Assembly: GCA_950295325.1 (NCBI GenBank)
Contig: OX485804.1
Coordinates: 68,670,033 to 68,734,032, forward strand
DNA from: Polytrichum commune
Lineage: Eukaryota > Streptophyta > Polytrichopsida > Polytrichales > Polytrichaceae
Reading direction: 5' to 3'
Length of the DNA: 64,000 nt
The notes beneath the pieces were generated by a model that saw only the letters and a program-made list of their open reading frames with translations, was not told the origin of the DNA and did no database searches. The stretch's first letter is position 1, and the number at the start of each line of letters is the position of its first letter. A program made the translations under genes and the position numbers. Shown one piece after another: positions 34,276 through 47,835 of the stretch.

Positions 34276-35127
34276 GTTTAGGATTCTGCATCATGTATGT
34301 TTTCATTGTTCAACAATTGCTCATGTGAGTACTGTAATCAATTGATCCTTCTACTTTGCTTGGTCCAATTTGCATTCATACTTCTGGGCAAGATGTGCAG
34401 AAGCACTTGCAGTTATGTGCCTTTATGATTTATCTGGGCCTCCACACTTTCTGTACATGCATATTTGAGAACTCTATTTTATTTTATTTTCTTGAAAATA
34501 AATGGAGGTTCTTCATTGCAAGAGTCTAATACAACCAAACTATCCCCAGGAAGCCCTAGCTCAGCTAATTACTTAGAGAAGTTTTATTTCATTCTTTTGA
34601 AGCAAATGGATTTCCATTGCAAAAAGTACAACACAACTAGGACACCAGAACGGCCCCCAACATGGGCTCGAAGAAGACTACGCCAGAGACTGACAAGATA
34701 AGGAACCAAAAACCAAGAGGCAAGGGATCACCGAAGGCTCCAACTGAAGTTCAAGGAGCGCCCAACAATGCTGACAAAGCACTCACCTCAAGAACTCAAC
34801 CAAGGTTAAAAATTTGGGAGAGCGCCAAGGTAGATCAACAAAAACTTCTCGTTCTACTCCAAAATTGTACATTTAGTCTGCCATCTAAATAGTTTTTCTC
34901 ACTACGTTTGCACAATGGAATACCATTTTACATCAGCCTCCTGCTTCAGTATCTATCGAGGACGATCCGTGTCAATAAGGCTACAGTCTGCATGCTGATA
35001 CTGCTTCCTACTGGTTCGCTACATCAAATCTTTCCTCTGCACACATATATATCAATTGTCATTATTCCTTACAAAGTCAGATAAATCCAGGGGACAATTT
35101 CAGCACATGCGTATGAAGTCCATTGAT
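34276..35127. other. Gap before the 408-aa gene
   Basis: Two loosely similar T-rich blocks (34475-34530 and 34580-34640, both leading to CATTGCAA and ACAACC/ACAACA) suggest an old duplication. A 76-codon Lys-rich frame at 34662-34892 has no recognised relative. The end is the 3' UTR of the next gene. Confidence 0.35.
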
Positions 35128-36354
35128 TCAGATAAATCCGGAGGGAAAAAATACATCATTGAAGACCGTTAATGTACCAGTCGCATCAGTTGATCTTACC
35201 GTCTTCAGATACTTCATTAGTTGCTTGCGGAGGTGACAATTCGGACAATTTTTGAGGTGATCCTCCAATCTGTTCTCCAATCTCCTGTGAGTATCATTGT
35301 TCTTGTCATCAAAAACTGCCCAACTAAAAATTAATCGGAAACACATACAGGGTGAGGGGCGTTCCACTTTAATTAGGTTTTCCAGTCCGTGCTTGAGGTT
35401 GTCCTTGTCAGCACTATCGGCAGCCACATTTTCAATCAAGAGCTCCACAACAGCCTCTGCAAAGGCACTTGCAAATCCCCAACAGTTTGAGCTCCACAAA
35501 CTGTATTCCGTATCAAGCTTCTTCATAAGATCATCCAACTTTGGGACTTGCACTTCTACCCCGATCAGTTTGATTGAAGGTATGCGAGGGGTTATTTCTT
35601 CCAATCCTACAAGTCTCCCAATGCCAACATTCATATTAAAGCAGGGTCTCTTAACTTTTTCCACCACAATAGATATCCCCCCTTCAAATTTCAACACAAC
35701 AAGGAAGTGCATCAGTAATCTTCCCGGAGGCTTTTTCATGATCTTTGCTATGCTGTCCACAGGTCTCTCCATGAGGTCGATTGCAATAAGAGTCGCACGC
35801 TTTGAGAAAAACTTAAATAGATCACTTGGCTCTAAGAGTAGACAATTATCCGCCAATTCCGTGAGTCCCTTCCTAAGGGCATCCTTGTCTTCTGTGGTGA
35901 TACCAGGTTGAATGGAGCAATGTTCCATCAACATCTTGACTGCACGGTAAGCACCGAACTTTGTTGGATCAACTTTGCTCCCTCGCCGGAATATAGAATA
36001 ATTGTGCCTTGTTTTGAAACACTCTATGATGACATCAGCAGACACTGCCAGCCTCTTTGGCAGCGCCACATTAACTTCCCGACAGGTTCCATTTTCAAGC
36101 CCTTCTCCTCTCCTGAATATGCAACCGCCTTTTGAATCTATGTCACTAACTTCAAATGAAAAGCACCCTTGATCCTCAGAACCAGTTGTGATGACAACAG
36201 AATCATCTGTCATCTTTTGACGTAGCTTGAGTATGATGTTTGTTATAGTGGGATTATCACCCAACCACACCTTGACATCACTTGCACCCGTGCCATACAC
36301 ACCCATGTCTCCAACTTTCCCCTTCCCAGCTCCGATTGAGTCAATGCCTTCCAT
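35128..36354 (-). CDS. Unassigned 408-residue protein with an NCxxFA motif
   Basis: The frame is intact from the ATG at 36354. The codon before, CAG, ends TTGCAG, a perfect splice acceptor, so the ATG may be internal and an upstream exon may exist near 36400-36600. The protein is mixed alpha/beta and soluble, without a signal or TM segment. Around residue 295, YSLWSSNCWGFASAFAEAV resembles the Asn-Cys motif of LRAT/PPPDE-type papain-like folds (Y-x-L-x-x-N-C-x-x-F-A). No matching catalytic His box was certain, so this is only a hint. The C-terminus carries a Cys/His cluster (CPNCHLRKQ). It is one of the few non-transposon-looking genes here. Confidence 0.6.
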   Translation of the reverse strand: MEGIDSIGAGKGKVGDMGVYGTGASDVKVWLGDNPTITNIILKLRQKMTDDSVVITTGSEDQGCFSFEVSDIDSKGGCIFRRGEGLENGTCREVNVALPKRLAVSADVIIECFKTRHNYSIFRRGSKVDPTKFGAYRAVKMLMEHCSIQPGITTEDKDALRKGLTELADNCLLLEPSDLFKFFSKRATLIAIDLMERPVDSIAKIMKKPPGRLLMHFLVVLKFEGGISIVVEKVKRPCFNMNVGIGRLVGLEEITPRIPSIKLIGVEVQVPKLDDLMKKLDTEYSLWSSNCWGFASAFAEAVVELLIENVAADSADKDNLKHGLENLIKVERPSPCMCFRLIFSWAVFDDKNNDTHRRLENRLEDHLKNCPNCHLRKQLMKYLKTVRSTDATGTLTVFNDVFFPSGFI

Positions 36355-39300
36355 AGTAATCCCCTGCAAGCCAGTATTAACAGTTGGGAGATGCTTTTAT
36401 TTTCTTTCTTCAACTCCATTGATTACAGATAAACGCTTCAATGAAGTTCATTCTAAAGGAGGCTTACCACATTAAATATGGTCATTAGTGCAGGTTGTTC
36501 TTTAAATTTTGTGATGCTAGAACTTGCTCCTGAGAATAACTTATGAGTTTCACCAACATAACACAAAAAGTTATTATACACATTACAGAACAAGCATACC
36601 ATCCATCCATAGGTTTGCTGCCGATTCATCTCAGATGATCTCGAGTAGACTAATTTGGGGTCTTTAGAGCTAATTCCAATGTCAAATCAACTTCAAATAA
36701 CTTCAAATCAACTTCAAATCAATTCAAAAGTAAACTTTGGGCTGAATACAATCTCAAGCTTATATGTTGGATGAATGAGAGTTACACTCGATTGAAAATT
36801 CCCAATAATTCCCTCTCTTCAAGATAGTAAGGTGAATGCAATTGCCTACCAACCCTCATTATTTATTATTTACCACATGAGATAAATTTGTTGACCACAC
36901 TCTTTGTCTAGTATTTAGTATCATGTGCATCACTTCTCATCATGGTGGTTTCAAACCAGATAATCCCTAGATTGGCAAAGTGTGGTAGCCTTCGTGAGAT
37001 AGAGGCTAATATCAACTTGATGATTTGATTGAAAGAAAGACTTGAGGTTCCCTAATACTACATCAATAAATAGTGATGGAAACTTATCTCTAATGGGGTT
37101 ATATAGGGGACTCCAACACAAAATGTGCCTCATTTCAACTACATTGTAAGAGAAAAAGTGGCATAGTCTATTATCTTTAGAGATAGGAATTGTCAACCAC
37201 TGTCAAGTTTCAATGGTAAGTCCAATATCCCAATTGTACACTTGTAACCAGTATAATTTCCAAAAACACCCAACATTTCCAAAAATCATTTTTTTCCCGT
37301 TAGGCCTGCCAATGTACTTCAGTTTGTATAGGACCAAGGATAAGAAATGTGAACACTCCCAATTCCACAGATGATGTTGGCCATTGAATCAGATCGAAAA
37401 TTGTCTCATCCAGTTTAAATTGCATTGTTGCCAATCATGCAGATTGTCCTTTCAGAATTAAGGTACAAGAGAGGTTTGCTATGTTAACAAGGATTTGAAT
37501 GAGATTAATCTGTTTCAAAGTGATGCTTCAGATATTTTGAAACAGGTACTAGCTTTTGCTGAATGAGATTCGTCTGCTTCAAAACCTTGAAGCATCACTC
37601 GACTACAAAACAACGTCCAGGTGCACAAAACAGAAACAATCTCAAACTGCATCTTTAGGCCAGATGTTCCTCAGATATCCAACGTATATCTCAGTAACCA
37701 AACCTCCTCAAAAGTGGCACTGTGCAAAGCAACGTTATGTCAAAACTCCAGACACAAACCTAAAATAGTCTACAAATCAGCCGTCAGGAATTACGTAATC
37801 CTGCGATGATGATTGATCATAGTTTGTTGAGTCCCCCCTCCAGCCTTGTATCAACAGCACTCATACCCCTCCTCTATGCCCAAAAACTTAGAAAGAAGAA
37901 AAAAAACAGAGGATCCATGTCATAACAAAAGTGAAGTATTTCCCGGTCACATTGCTTAAGTCCAAACTTGAGATTGCAGTAGTGCAGACTAAAATCCTCT
38001 TGCAGAAGGTTGCTCTATTACACACGTGCACACAACCAGTGTTGCAACATAACCTACTTGAAAGTCATTTTCCCAACTCCCTCGACATGAACGACAACTT
38101 TTCTCTGCTTCCAGGGCCCCCATTTTTTAAAACCCGATCTCCGTTGAAAACTTGGTGTATACTCCAGAATGGCAGAGAGTGGCCTCATCACCCATTTTGA
38201 ATACACCGAAAATCGAAAAGTACGTAGTGAATTATCCCAAGACTAAATGCAGTCCAAGGATGGCACATAGCCTAGACAAGATCCAACAAATGTGCAGACA
38301 CTCACTACCAGTAGGTAGGTAGAACTAGATTAGCCTTTGTGACATTCTGACCATGATCTTACTCCCCTTAACCGTTCCTAACAAGGATCATAATCAATTA
38401 CTTCCGATTTTTCTCCATTATTCTTAGATGAAATCTAGAGATTATTCTTCTAAAATGGCCCTCAAATTGCCTGAAGGCTTCAACATGAAAGCGCGCTCAT
38501 ATCTCAACCAATAGATTGATCAGACTCGAACATAAAGAGATCCTGGCAAGGAATGTTCTGGTCCTGGCTATGGCGAAAGATGATATCGCTATAGCCAGGA
38601 TAGCGAGGAAATGGAGGAGACGGTTAGGTACTATGAAAGACTGAGGGAAAGGGTGGATATTGCGAAGGTGACACACGACATTTGCAGAGTGCCTTTGGCT
38701 ATAGCCAGGGAGGATTGTCTATAATAATTCCGAGCTCCTAGGAAATTGTTTGTTTTTTTTCTCGTTGCCCCGCATCCATACTCAAAGAACGCCCCCTAGA
38801 GGCTGCAACAGGAACAGCGATCGAGATCTACGTGCGTGTTCCCATTTTAAGAGCTTACCTTTTCCTCGATAAGAAAAGGAGTCTCTCATCGCAACGAAGA
38901 AGCAAATCAAGGTTGGCAGATGAGCAGGACTCAAGGACTAAGACACACTACCAAACGCCTTCCTTACTTTCAAAGCTCATTCCACATTTTAGAAAAGCCC
39001 ATCACAAAGCCCATCATCCTTACTTTCAGTATTCAAGATTGAAGTCTTCGATGCACTTCAAACGCGATTTGGCCCTTCAAAACATACCTCTCTCAAAATA
39101 GCCCTTCAAAACATCACTTGAAGGACACTTGAAGGACATCCTTCAAAATTGAAAATGAAGACATCACTTGAAGAGCTGAAAATGATGACATCACTTGAAG
39201 TCCTCAATATATGAAGTCCTCAATATAATTTGCCCGTCACAAGAACCAACAAGCGTAGGACATTGTCACTACAAGAAGTGGAGTTAGATGGTTGATTCTT

Positions 39301-40078
39301 AATTCTTCACATTGTACTAGAAACATGTATCACATAATTCATGCACAAGTTTAATATGAGTTTTGTATTTCATCTCTATAATCTTGGATTGACACCTTGA
39401 ATTTGAACCTGCCCTTCAATTGAAAGGCTGAAATTTGAGAGCCCTTCCAAATGAAACTCATATGAGGGCTTCAATCTTGAACACTGATTACTTTCAAAGC
39501 TCATTCGACATTGTGAAAAAGCGACATTTTCGAGATTCGACACAAACGACAAAAGCAAGCTCCAAACTGTACCCGAAACTACTGTGCAGATCACGAAGTT
39601 TGTCTTGTCGCTCAGATCCATACAGACATCCATACCGCAGGCCTCCGCCACCATCTGCTCTCCAATCCCTGCACCCTGACCTCTCCTAACATTGGTCTCC
39701 CCTTGGCGCACTAGAGTGTAAGAACAACTCCAGAGAGTGATCTCATGCAGTGTCTGCTGTAGAACATCCACAACCGCACCCAGAGGACAGTGATCATGAA
39801 CAACTAGCTATATACTACTTCATCCTTTTCAGGAGCAGACACTGCATTGATATCAGATGAGCCGACACTGCATTAATATCAAAGGAGCAGACACTACACT
39901 CATCTCAATGTTGGAGACTTGATACCACTTGCGTCCCATGCCTCGATCATGATGATTTCAAAAAAGTTTGTACCAGGAGGGTAAAATTATTTGAGGATAA
40001 TTTTGTTTTCGATATTACCTTGCAAGAAACTTCATATGTAGGTAAAAGTCGCTCTAGTATGAATATGGTTTACACGTT
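36355..40078. other. 3.7 kb without a supported gene
   Basis: Short repeats occur: an inverted GTGATGCTTCA pair at 37518 and 37590; CACTTGAAG-type repeats at 39100-39225; CAGACACTGCATT in three tandem copies of about 32 bp at 39832-39920; and CTTTCAAAGCTCATTC at both 38970 and 39491. CACTACAAGAAG at 39269 looks like one CACTA end, but no partner was found. No domain was recognised in any frame. Confidence 0.45.
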
Positions 40079-40636
40079 GTTTACACCATGGACCATGAAG
40101 TTGTCTCAAGGCCCTGTAAAATTTGTGATTGGTTGTTGAACTCGTTCCCGGACAAGTTCGGTTCACACCAAAGAAAGAATGTCAGAGTGACCATGGAGTG
40201 AGAGGTCCCCAAATAGCATATTTTAAGGCCTACATTATCCGTTGACATGGTCTAATGGGTTTTGTGGTGGGAGAGGCAAAAGAGGTGCTCTAATAGAAAA
40301 AGACAAGGGCCCATGGCAAAGAAATGATGTTATAAATTCTTTATAATGAAATGTATTTGGGGAAGAGAAGGTGAAGACAAGAGAAGACAAGAGAATGGTC
40401 AAATTTGATTTTTTCCAAAACTATCTTTTTTGGGCATATATTAACAAAATCAGCACATTCACTCTTGGTGCATGGTCATTCCTCTTGGTCCACGTTTGGT
40501 TTACACCTAGTGAGGGGCTCTAAGGCTTTGTAAAGTGATTTTTTTAAGAAATCGGACCATGGATGGTAGACCATCAAGTTGGACCATGGAAAAAGGCCAT
40601 CTTCCATGGTCCAATTTCATGGTCCATGGTGTAAAC
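40079..40636. mobile_element. MITE-like element with 25-bp inverted ends (558 bp)
   Basis: GTTTACACCATGGACCATGA at 40079 matches the reverse complement of the right end at 40612-40636 with one mismatch in 25. Near the right end a second palindrome (TTGGACCATGGA...TCCATGGTCCAA, 40579-40614) folds back. It is non-coding, and no clear target duplication was found. Confidence 0.65.
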
Positions 40637-41456
40637 TAGCCCTTAGAATGGTATTGATTCAAATATTTACTCGGGTATGCAAAGATTCTCTCGCCTTGTG
40701 ATAACCCACCACATATCTATATTTGACTGGTATTATAATTTTAATACCCAAGGCTAGGTTCTTTAATGTCATTATTTTATTGATGTTGGATATTGATACC
40801 ATGTATGCACTTATATACTAGTCCACCATTAATTGATACTAGTATAAATAACAACAGTGGGCTTTCCCCGCATAGCTCCCCTTGTTGCCCGAGATGTCAC
40901 CTGGATTGTTGTGATACAATTGTACCTACATAAATTTTCAACAATTTTCCCTTATTACCCTCAACTTCAATCTTTACCAACATTTGTTCTCCTTCAAACC
41001 GGCTAGGAGAGAGGGAAATATCATACACGAGCATGCCTCTTACTCCATCCAACATAAAAACTTAGCCACCAAGAAAAGAACCATCATGTTTCTCTACACT
41101 CATTCTTAAATCCTCAAGAGTCGGCAATCTCGTCGGTGAATGTTAGTACTAGGATTTAGGTCAACATAGTGTGTGGCCATAACTTGCTAAGGTCAAGGCA
41201 TCCATGATCGATCTACTCGTAGGAAAGGTGGGTTTACACGACATCGAAATGACAACATTCTAGCCAATTTGACATTTGTTAGATTCCACATGCAAGTAGC
41301 CTTGGCCATGTTGGAGTAGTGTCATCTTGGACGCGGTCTACTATTAGACCCCTGGACCCCTACAAACCCAAAATTTGTCAAGTATGTCAAATTAAACCTC
41401 AAAATGAAAATTATTCAAATTACTTGAATTACAACCAATTTCTCAAGAGCTTGGTA
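40637..41456. other. No gene recognised
   Basis: AT-rich, with only short frames and no evident repeats. Confidence 0.4.
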
Positions 41457-41834
41457 AGTACACTAAATATGATATTAAGTGCCATATGGTATTTAATGTC
41501 ACCATGGTAACTTTTCGGATGACACTTCTTACAAATAAGTGAACAAAAATTGTCATGGATGATGGATGAGTTCGTCCATTGGCCAAAACCCTACCTTCTC
41601 TTGTCAGCGACTCGTGATGAAATATTGTCATGGATGATGAAATTTGGATGAAAAGCACTTGGTAAGTGACAGTAATTAAAACATTGTAAATCTATAATAC
41701 CTTAAATTTTTTACAAGGAATGACAAAGAATGTTGGGTTAATATTTAGTGTTGGTGACACTATCCCATGGTTTAAAATTAGTATTGAGCAAGACAATTAG
41801 AACTGGTGACACTAAATTTCGTATTTAGTGTAGT
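41457..41834. mobile_element. Inverted-repeat element of the ACTACAC...TTTAGTGTCA family, copy b (378 bp)
   Basis: The ends read AGTACACTAAATATGATATT and (reversed) TACTACACTAAATACGAAAT. Its interior 41486-41700 is clearly homologous to 57745-57960 inside copy c, for example CCAAAACCCTACCTTCTC exact in both. It is non-coding. Confidence 0.65.
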
Positions 41835-44815
41835 AACTAAGTCCATTTAACCGCTCACTAGGGATGTGTAATGCCGACAAAGATGACATCTATATGTTTT
41901 AGGCAAACAAAAGTAAAGTTTATGTGGTGGTGGCTTATGATTGATTACTTTCATAAGAGTTTCGACACTTGCCGTAGCCAAAGAGCAACAATGAGATGAG
42001 TAGTTATGGGTTGACCTATAGATTGGCCATGTGTAACCCTCAAATTTATGCTTCAAAGTTTGTAGCAATTTCCATATTCATTATTATTATTTTAAATAAA
42101 TCAGTGCATTCTCCTTAGAATATGTTTCTCTTTGCAAGAAAAATAATTTGATGTTATTACTCCTCCTAAATAAATGCAAACTCTTTTATTTTATGAATCA
42201 TAAATGTCTCAACCTATATTGACTTTGTGTCGGCAAATGTATAGTGTAACTTATTTTGGGAAACACAATAGTGTGTGATCCACGACATTCACCATCACAC
42301 AAGAAAAAATATGCTACGCTACTCATTTGAATATTCAACAGTGCTCACTATTCTCATTCTTTCATTTTTATTTGTGGGTAAGGTAACAAATGAAAGTTAA
42401 TAAGAATGTGAATCCAAAGGGCCTAATTACACAATCTAAATCCATTGATTGAGAGAGAAAACATCAAAATTTGATATGAATAGCAATTGCTTTTTGAATG
42501 GTCATTGCGTTCAAATGACGAAGAGATTGGAGGAGGTCTTGGTGTATGTGAAAGAATTTTTTTTAAATCTACAAGATGGACTCTATTTTCTTTCAAATTC
42601 CAATGTTGCCGCTTAAAGAAAAGAAAAGAACGATCAACTACATTTAAAATGGCCAAAGCCATCAATATGACTCATTCAAGGGGATGTAGGGCCACCTACC
42701 ACTTGGCATAGTGATCTTTATATATTTCAAGAAGAGATAGGCACAAGTCCCATTAGATTTTGATTTGACATGAAGGAGAACAATGCTCCAAGGTAAATAT
42801 CATCCTCGTAAAAGGTCACTAAGACTTGGACGAGGAGGCAAGTTTTCTTGTCATGTTTAAAAGAATCAACTATCTTTAGCAACTTAAGCAACAACCTGAA
42901 ACAAACATGCTCCAAAGTATCATGGTATTTAAGCTCAATATGTGAGACACCCATCATCCAGTCAGTGAACTTTGCCGCAACTAGAAGTGGCACATGAACT
43001 TCAAAGTTGAATTAACAAAACTCCTTTGTTTCAATACTTCCTATCGTGATGCAAAATCTTAGCTTATTCGCACATGTGAAGGGATGGATGATATAATCCA
43101 CTTGGCAACTTCCCATAATCTTCTTGTCACCTTCGAGTCCCCTTTCCAATTGATGGCCTTCCATTGAGTTGATTTGATTTTCCCCGCCTTGAATTTGTTT
43201 CTCGAGTCTTCATGGTTTCGAATCTCAAGTTTTTCCACAACTTCCTCTTTGTATACGGATATGGTACTTTTCCAAGTTTTTATATTTTGACAACTTTGAT
43301 GATATTTATTAAGTATTGAGGCCAAATACGTTGGTCGATCTCCAAGTCTTGAAGCCTTGGAAAATCTCTAATTCTTGAAGCGAACAAATTTGTAAGTCTT
43401 TTGGTCTCTAAGGGTTTCCAAGTCTTCAAGGGTCTTCAGAAGTGCGCTCCCGATAGTCTTGAAGGATCTTCACAAATGCACTCTCAATAGTCTTCGCGAT
43501 GCTTATGTGAGGTGTTCGATATTGAATGAGGTGCTTTATGTGCTTGATGTGGTTCCTTTATATAGTCTTCAAATTTCATAAATTATTGGATTAAACAATT
43601 ATTCTTCCTTCCCCTATTACTAAATGTTCAAATTGTTTATATCAAACAATGTTTGTTATTATTTACTAATTTTGTCCATATATATACATATTAAGAAAAG
43701 TGGCTTATTCGAATTCTCATGTGCATGGCTATACATAGATGTGACCTTCATCCCATGAACTTCCATTCACCGCATTCATCCCAAAAATGGTTAAGGTAGT
43801 TATGTCCCTCCAAGGGATTGTCATCCAAAGAATTAGTTTCTTTCATCTACTTAACCTCGTTTGTAGTCCATTATAAATGGATCACTTAAACTTCCAAGCT
43901 CCTTCAGTTCTCTACTACTTGAGTTCCTACCGCCTACGTTTCGAAGTCATCGTTGCCATTCCCAATCCTTGTTCCCGGTTCTCAAGCCTTTGGTGTTGTT
44001 CCCAAGCCTCGATCCTGGTTATGAAGCTTTTGTTGCCATTCGCATGAGGAGAATTATGTCTTCCTCCCTTGGCCTCTCATCGTGGTGGCTCACCTCAACT
44101 CTCCTCCAATTTTTGCAATTCCTCTTCCATATCTGCGGTTTCTCCTCCATCTTGTTACATGGGTTGAGCATCTACATTTTACCCCCCTCCCCCCCCCCCC
44201 TCCCACCCAGAAAGAAGCATGTCCTCATTCTTCGTAGATCCCTTGGTGATGGATGCTTGATGGGTCAGGTCCATATATTCGGAGGATGGTGCCATGATTG
44301 ATGTTGCCAACATGCCCTTTATTGACTGTGATTTGCAACTCCTCTAATTGTGATTTATAAGTTTTACGTCACATATTCTTTGGGTCGTGGAAGGGTGGCC
44401 GGGGGGAACCGGCTACAACACTCGTACCTTGGTTGATGAAAGCCTCGTGGATGACTTTCAAATTTTCATCCTACATCATGGAGAAGAAGGACTTTCAAAA
44501 AAGTGCACGAGTAGGCATTGGAAAAAATAGCACCTACAAAAGTTGGAATCAAACCTTTCTTTATATTATCGACAAGCCATGCATGAATGTACACCTAAGG
44601 TTGTCCATCTCAATTTAGATAAAGACAAAGCATGAGTATAAAGGGTTTACTTCAATTCAAGAACAATTGTAGAAAAGCAATGGTTTGAGAGCTATTCATT
44701 TATGACAAATCAAAACGATATCCTCAACTTTATTGTGTATCTCTCCATTTTTGGATATCAAATGGCCAATGAAATATAACACAAATATATAGCCCTATCT
44801 ATACACCTATCTCTA
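41835..44815. other. 3 kb without a supported gene
   Basis: Short CTTGAAG/AAGTCTT repeats occur at 43340-43490 and a C-rich tract at 44184-44208. A 110-codon Pro/Leu-rich frame spanning the C tract is not credible. Confidence 0.45.
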
Positions 44816-45066
44816 TTAGGGTTTAGGATGCCATCAAGCATATATAAGAGGTAAGCATTCATTCTTGTACTTGTCAACTTCAACTTTCTCACAAGGTATG
44901 AGTGCATTATTTTGTGTTTGCTATTGTTTTTTGTTTTAGGGTTTAGGATGAAGATCTTATATTTTTTTTGAATTTCATGCTCTTTCAATATTATTACATT
45001 TCATATAATATGATAGCATTATTTTATGCATATAACATGATTACTATTCAATATGATTACATGATC

Positions 45067-45190
45067 TGTCAGGTTTTCAGAATATTATGTCAGGTATAGC
45101 AGTTAGATTCAGCTCTTCAACCTTGTTTTTGTTAGGTTTAAGGTGTTTTGCGTCAGGTATAGCATAATCTACCAGATGTGTACATGGAGA
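45067..45190 (+). repeat. 63-bp iterons upstream of the transposase gene
   Basis: Two units each carry TGTCAGGTATAGCA or CGTCAGGTATAGCA; the motif starts at 45089 and 45152, a spacing of 63 bp. Their order (GTCAGGTTT/GTTAGGTTT, then GTCAGGTATAGCA, then AGATT) matches that of the four units at 49860-50120 when those are read on the minus strand. Confidence 0.75.
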
Positions 45191-45293
45191 TAGAATTCAA
45201 AAGCAAGCGCTTCAACTTATGAAATCATACACATGTTCTCTTAAATATTATATATTGATCATGCATATTATATTTGTTGTTAGGTTTGCAGAA

Positions 45294-47835
45294 ATGGGAA
45301 GGAAACAAACCAATTTAAATGTTCAAAATCCAACATCAACATCTATACGATATGGAAATCTCCAGTGGGCCAACAAAACTAGGCAAGGTTTTGCCCATTC
45401 TACTTCTGTACTCTTTGCTTTTATTTTGTGGGAACGTGTTTCGGATTTCATCGAAGGGCAACATTTGGGGGAGCACGGAAGAATACAATGGAACATTGAG
45501 AGGACAATTGTGGGTGAAACTAATCTTCGACGTCCTCAAATTGATTCATTCATATCACATACGTATTATGAATGTGCATATGGGCCAGAAGATCATAGAC
45601 ATGATGTAATACACAAAAGATCTACAAAAAAAGGTTGTCTTGCTCGTTTCTCTATAAAACAACTATACAAATTTCCCCATATCGCAGAGGTTGCCTATTA
45701 TGTTGTTGAACATAAAATGCTAGATGGATCAATAGCTCACGGTCCCCAAGATCCATCCTCAAACTCTAGAAAATCTCAATACGAACCTCGGATTAGTAAA
45801 GCTCTTATTAGTTGGGTTATAGACCAATTACACAAAGGTCACACTCCAAAATATATTTATGAGGTGCACAAGAAAATTTGGATAAACCGAGTTAAACACA
45901 AATTGCAAATATCAAAAGACGATTTTCTTTCTTTACGAGATATTAGATATTATGAGGCACGACAAAGGATGGGTGTTTGGTACCGAAATAAAAACGATGC
46001 CTTAAGTGCTCATATGTGGGCACTTGAAAATCAAGATTCTGTATTTTTTTCTCAAGATAGAGATAATGTCGTAGGATATCCTTTCATTTTAGGCATTCAA
46101 ATGCAATGGCAATTCGAGGCGATGTTGAGATGGGCTAATAACGGAGCAATTTCAATGGATGCCACATTTGGTACCAACCACATAAAATTCCATTTGTTCA
46201 CTTTGATGGTATTCGATGATTTTCGCAATGGCGTACCAATTGCTTGGGTCATTACATCAAGACAAAAAGAAGACGACTTAATCCAATGGTTGACGGCGTT
46301 GCGTACGAAAGCGATTACAGTTCAACCCGAATGGCGTTCAAGTTGTTTTATCGTTGATGATGCAATTCACGAACGGAATGCTATAAAGTACGTAATATTC
46401 CCGTCCGTCTTTCATTTTGCTTTTATTAATTTTTGTTTCATTTATTTGGCATTTACAAACAAATTTATATTTTGTGTAGATTTGTGTGGCGGGATGAGAA
46501 TGTTCCTATATTTCTTTGTGCGTGGCACATTCTCAAAAATTGGAAAAAAACGACAATTTCGAAGATCAAGGACGTTTCTTTACGGAATCCCGTATTCAAC
46601 GAATGTCGAATGTGGATGTACGCACAATTGGGACATAAAGAAGACGAACAATTATTTTTCGATCGGATCATCTCTTGTGCAAAAAATGCATGGGAACATG
46701 GTGGTCACGCTGTTCAAGCTTTTGCCGAATATTTTTCTTCACATTATTTTCCAATTATAGGTACGTTATATTATTTCAATTCATATTATTTAGATATTTC
46801 CAATTTTATTTTGTCGTGCAAACATATTCACATACTTGAGGTGTAGTATTTTCCAACATTATGGATTTTTGGAATTTTGTAGAGCTTTGGACCGTTGGGA
46901 TTCGGAAGGTACCGCACTCCAATATGGACGCTCAATCAAGTATTGAGTCATATCATGGGGCATTAAAACGGTGGTTGAATACGAATGTGCAAGGTCTTCA
47001 AGGTCGGAGAGTGGATTGGTTGGTGTGGCGTTTATGTACACCCGTTTCAAACTACTACATGCATTTGATGGAAAGAAAATTCAAAGGTTTTGTTGTGAAT
47101 AAAACCATTGAAAACATCGTACAGAAAAGTATCTTGAAATCAAAGGATATTAAGTCTATCCATATGGTTCCACCTACATATGCGGGAGGGAGTTGGTTTG
47201 TCAAATCTCTTGATGCCGATCATTCGTACGAGGTTTCTCGTCCATATTTGAAGTATGCTTGTTGTTCATGTCCTTGGGGACTTCGGGGAAACTTTTGTAA
47301 ACACCAATGTGCGATAATTTTGCAACATACTGATATTTCTGAAAGTATGTTGTTGGAGTTTTGTGGCACGTACTTTGGAACAAACAGAGGAGGATTATGG
47401 GCAATGTTTGAGGCATCGGTGCCTGATGATTTCTTCGAAGATGAGGACGAAGAATCCTATAGCGTTTTGGAATTCTACAATATTCCCAATGCGTTGGAAG
47501 AAGATAAAGATGAAGTGGAGGATGGCTTGCGTATTTCACAAGGACTCACCCAAGAAAGTACCCAAGAAAGTACCCAAGAACGATTGAACGAAGTACTTCA
47601 AGCAATAAAAAGTGAATGCGAGGAGGGAGGACACCAACTTGCTCTACACGCTCACGCTATACTGTCACGTGTTTTGACAGATGTGCACAGAATGCGAATT
47701 CAATCAGAGGCGGGTGACTTGCATCCTAATGTGGTGTTCGAAAAAATGGATGATGACACACCGAATTCAATCAAAAAATTGAAGGATTTTTATGAAAAAT
47801 ATATGGTACTATCTAAGAAACAGAAAATTGGGTGA
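45294..47835 (+). CDS. Mutator-like (MULE) DDE transposase with SWIM finger
   Basis: Three exons, 45294-46387, 46480-46760 and 46883-47835, join in frame to 775 residues; the ATG of MGRKQTN is chosen because TTGTTAG and TTTGCAG precede it. For exon 3 an alternative acceptor at 46846 is also in frame. An N-terminal zinc finger of FLYWCH/WRKY-GCM1 type lies at about 78-145 (YEC...KKGC...). The DDE domain has D289 (SMDATFG), D355 or D356 (IVDDAIHE), the CxxH motif typical of Mutator transposases at C378/H381, and E480 (SIESYH). The SWIM finger C-x-C-x8-C-x-H is at 586-599, and the C-terminus is acidic with a TQES repeat. The frame is intact. It should bind element ends and cut and paste the element. 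The neighbouring zinc-finger gene converges on it. Confidence 0.9.

Noticed and set aside
39269-39285. CACTACAAGAAGTGG as a CACTA left end
   Set aside because: No matching inverted partner was found downstream or upstream.
39376-39771. 131-codon minus-strand frame
   Set aside because: No domain, no splice context and overlaps repeated words; too weak to call a gene.
43969-44301. 110-codon frame spanning the poly-C tract
   Set aside because: The frame is kept open by a low-complexity C-rich tract; there is no domain.
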